DNA of 30,129 nucleotides from a virus. The position numbers and the translations under genes are program-made. The stretch's first letter is position 1. Each line of letters opens with the position of its first letter. Shown here in pieces: positions 29,009 to 30,129 of this stretch. Under the pieces are notes generated by a model that searched no databases, had not been told where the DNA came from, and saw only the letters and a list, made by a program, of their open reading frames with translations. The stretch is taken from IMG/VR virus record IMGVR_UViG_3300000956_000066, positions 1 to 30,129 of that record; one strand, 5' to 3'.

Positions 29009-29526
29009 TGACGCCGGCGCAAAAGCTGATGGCTCTTCTGGTGCTGGTTGCGGTGTTGATGGCCGGCAGCGCCGCGGGCACATGGAAGGTTCAGGACTGG
29101 CGCTATGGAAAGCGGCTCGCCGAGCAAGAAGGTCTGCACAAAGACGATCTTGCCATGATCAGCAGCGCGGCTGCGGCCCAAGTTCGCGCCGATCAGGTCA
29201 AACGCCTGGCGCTCGAGCAGCGCCTGTCTGCCAGCGATCAAACCCACCACAAGGAACTGAGCGATGCCCAAACCAACCAGGCTCGTCTGCGCGATCGCCT
29301 TGCCACTTCTGATTTGCGGCTGTCAGTCCTACTCGAAGCCACGGATTCAACCGGTGGCTGTTCAGTGCCAGCCGGTACCGAAGCCGTCGGCGTGGTTCAT
29401 GGAGGAACGCGCGCCCGACTTGACCCAGCGCATGCTCAACGAATTGTCGCCATTACCGATGCCGGCGATCAAGGACTGATTGCGCTCAAGGCTTGTCAGG
29501 CTTATGTCAGAGAGGTGAATCACTGA
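29008..29526 (+). CDS. Rz-like inner-membrane spanin
   Basis: A 172-residue i-spanin: one N-terminal membrane segment (about 5-24, MALLVLVAVLMAGSAAG) followed by a long periplasmic coiled coil (about 30-115). It connects inner and outer membranes with Rz1 and disrupts the outer membrane in the last step of lysis. The ATG at 29008 follows AAGGA; GTG 29005 would add one residue. The Rz1 gene is nested in the +1 frame. The 3' end overlaps a convergent gene by 20 bases. Confidence 0.85.
   Translation: MTPAQKLMALLVLVAVLMAGSAAGTWKVQDWRYGKRLAEQEGLHKDDLAMISSAAAAQVRADQVKRLALEQRLSASDQTHHKELSDAQTNQARLRDRLATSDLRLSVLLEATDSTGGCSVPAGTEAVGVVHGGTRARLDPAHAQRIVAITDAGDQGLIALKACQAYVREVNH
29264..29479 (+). CDS. 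Rz1-like outer-membrane spanin lipoprotein, nested in Rz
   Basis: A 71-residue lipoprotein, fully inside the Rz gene in a different frame. The signal has basic PTR, hydrophobic LVCAIALPLLI and a lipobox ICGC with lipidation at Cys20. The mature part is Pro-rich (PRIQPVAVQCQPVPKPSAWFMEE), as expected for Rz1. An AAGGA site (29250-29254) lies upstream of ATG 29264. Nested Rz/Rz1 is a well-known arrangement, which raises confidence in both genes. Confidence 0.85.
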   Translation: MPKPTRLVCAIALPLLICGCQSYSKPRIQPVAVQCQPVPKPSAWFMEERAPDLTQRMLNELSPLPMPAIKD

Positions 29527-29839
29527 TCGGCTTGCCTGCCTGCAACTCACGAATGATCCTCTCCTTTTGGGATAGAACGAGAGTGAGGCTTTGGATCTCG
29601 GCTAGTTGCACGGTTGTTTCGGCTTCGAGGTTCGCCATCCAGATCCGTTTCTTTTCAAGGTCGGCGGCGAGTTGGTCGTTCATCTGGATCAGCCCCGTGA
29701 TGTTTTCCTTTGCCGCGCGCAGTTCCCGCTTCAGCGCCTGGACGTCTTCCTCAAGCATGCTGGCGTAATGCTGGACGGTCTCCAGCCTGGATGGCGAGCC
29801 GAGCCAATCGCTGGTGTCTTCGATTTCGTACGGGTCCAC
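29507..29839 (-). CDS. LexA-box-preceded coiled-coil protein of unknown function
   Basis: A 110-residue acidic coiled-coil protein. After a short N-terminal piece (DPYEIEDTSDWLGSPSRL), residues about 20-105 form one long heptad pattern (SMLEEDVQALKRELRAAKENI...LAADLEKKRIWMANLEAETT...IIRELQAG). The start GTG 29839 has AAGGCG seven bases upstream. A LexA-box-like dyad lies at 29859-29874, 20 bases before the start. The gene is convergent with Rz and overlaps it by 20 bases. I do not recognise a family; by analogy with LexA-controlled antirepressors such as 186 Tum it could link SOS to induction, but this is a guess. Confidence 0.7.
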   Translation of the reverse strand: MDPYEIEDTSDWLGSPSRLETVQHYASMLEEDVQALKRELRAAKENITGLIQMNDQLAADLEKKRIWMANLEAETTVQLAEIQSLTLVLSQKERIIRELQAGKPISDSPL

Positions 29840-29858
29840 GGTGACGCCTTATCAAATA

Positions 29859-29874
29859 CTGTCTGGATATACAG
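29859..29874. promoter_or_regulatory. LexA (SOS) box
   Basis: CTGTCTGGATATACAG has the perfect CTGT-N8-ACAG arms of the gammaproteobacterial LexA box and an AT-rich right half. It lies directly upstream of the - strand gene at 29507-29839, at a normal promoter distance. Host LexA binding is inferred. Confidence 0.72.
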
Positions 29875-30129
29875 TAATCGAGGCGCGACGATTGAGCGAG
29901 GGTAGGGCGACGAATAGTAGATTTTCGGGGTGGTGATCGGTCGGCAGGACGCCGGAGGTGGGATTTTTCTGTGGATATTTCTTCCCCAAAACGCAACCGT
30001 TTGGACCAATGTTTATTGGGTTCAGAAGAGTGGTAAAAGTTGGTGTTTTTGGTGGCTGATTTCTGACTCAAGGCCTTGATTTAAAAGGCCTTGTGTCGAT
30101 CTTATGCGGCATCCCAGGCTTTGATGCCG
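29875..30129. other. Noncoding right end with inverted repeat
   Basis: No gene with protein-like composition is visible on either strand. AAGGCCTT (30070-30077) and AAGGCCTT (30085-30092), itself palindromic, form an inverted repeat with 7 bases between; this could be a bidirectional terminator or a site near an attachment end. No matching copy occurs at the left end of the window, so an att site cannot be claimed. Confidence 0.4.

Noticed and set aside
1-30129. Direct repeats between the two window ends as attL/attR
   Set aside because: Comparing the first and last roughly 150 bases by eye showed no shared segment. The window probably does not contain both prophage ends.

Overview
The window is part of a temperate tailed phage, almost certainly a prophage of a Pseudomonas-type gammaproteobacterium. 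The host guess is inference. It rests on GC-rich coding with Pseudomonas-like codon use, on gene types familiar from Pseudomonas prophages (YdaS/Cro-like regulator, DUF1364, DUF1441 terminase), and on the final lysis and SOS genes. No host gene is recognisable at either end. Nearly everything is on the + strand; only the repressor at the left and a small coiled-coil gene at the right are on the - strand.

Layout. (1) 1-1400 is a lambda-like immunity region: a self-cleaving CI/LexA-type repressor (-), a divergent Cro-like gene (+), three operators of form TTACC-N4-GGTAA between them, and two more operators on the other side of the repressor over a probable leftward promoter. This implies an early leftward operon outside the window. 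(2) 1417-7136 is the early rightward operon: a Rha/KilAC regulator, an O-like initiator with an iteron cluster inside the gene, a P-like replication protein, DUF1364 and VRR-NUC nucleases with tiny membrane proteins between them, a tyrosine integrase in an unusual internal position, two small hypothetical genes and a Q-like antiterminator. (3) 7130-7220 holds a late promoter followed at once by a terminator, the usual target of a Q protein. (4) 7251-8434 has a small hypothetical gene and a membrane-protein/lipoprotein/holin-like trio. (5) 8448-15884 holds packaging and head genes: a conserved phage protein, a GC-homopolymer cos-like region, small and large terminase, gpW, portal, a prohead-protease/capsid fusion and a DUF2190 protein. 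(6) 15885-26945 is a Mu/SfV-like contractile tail: joining and terminator proteins, DUF2635, sheath, tube, frameshifted chaperone, tape measure, gpN, gpP, gp45, gp46, gp47, gp48 and fibre. (7) 26959-28516 is AT-richer and ends in an OafA-type acyltransferase, a likely serotype-conversion gene. (8) 28583-29526 is the lysis cassette: SleB-type endolysin, Rz and nested Rz1. (9) 29507-30129 holds a - strand coiled-coil gene with a LexA box in front of it, then about 250 bases of noncoding sequence.

How it works together (inference from known families). RecA-stimulated self-cleavage of the repressor frees both operator arrays. Rightward transcription then makes Cro, the replication proteins and Q. 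Q lets RNA polymerase pass the terminator near 7200, so that the roughly 22 kb late operon (packaging, head, tail, lysis) is made as one long transcript. The genome is a mosaic: lambda/HK97-type head and packaging genes joined to a Mu-type contractile tail. The acyltransferase may alter host O-antigen, and the LexA-box gene adds a second possible SOS input.
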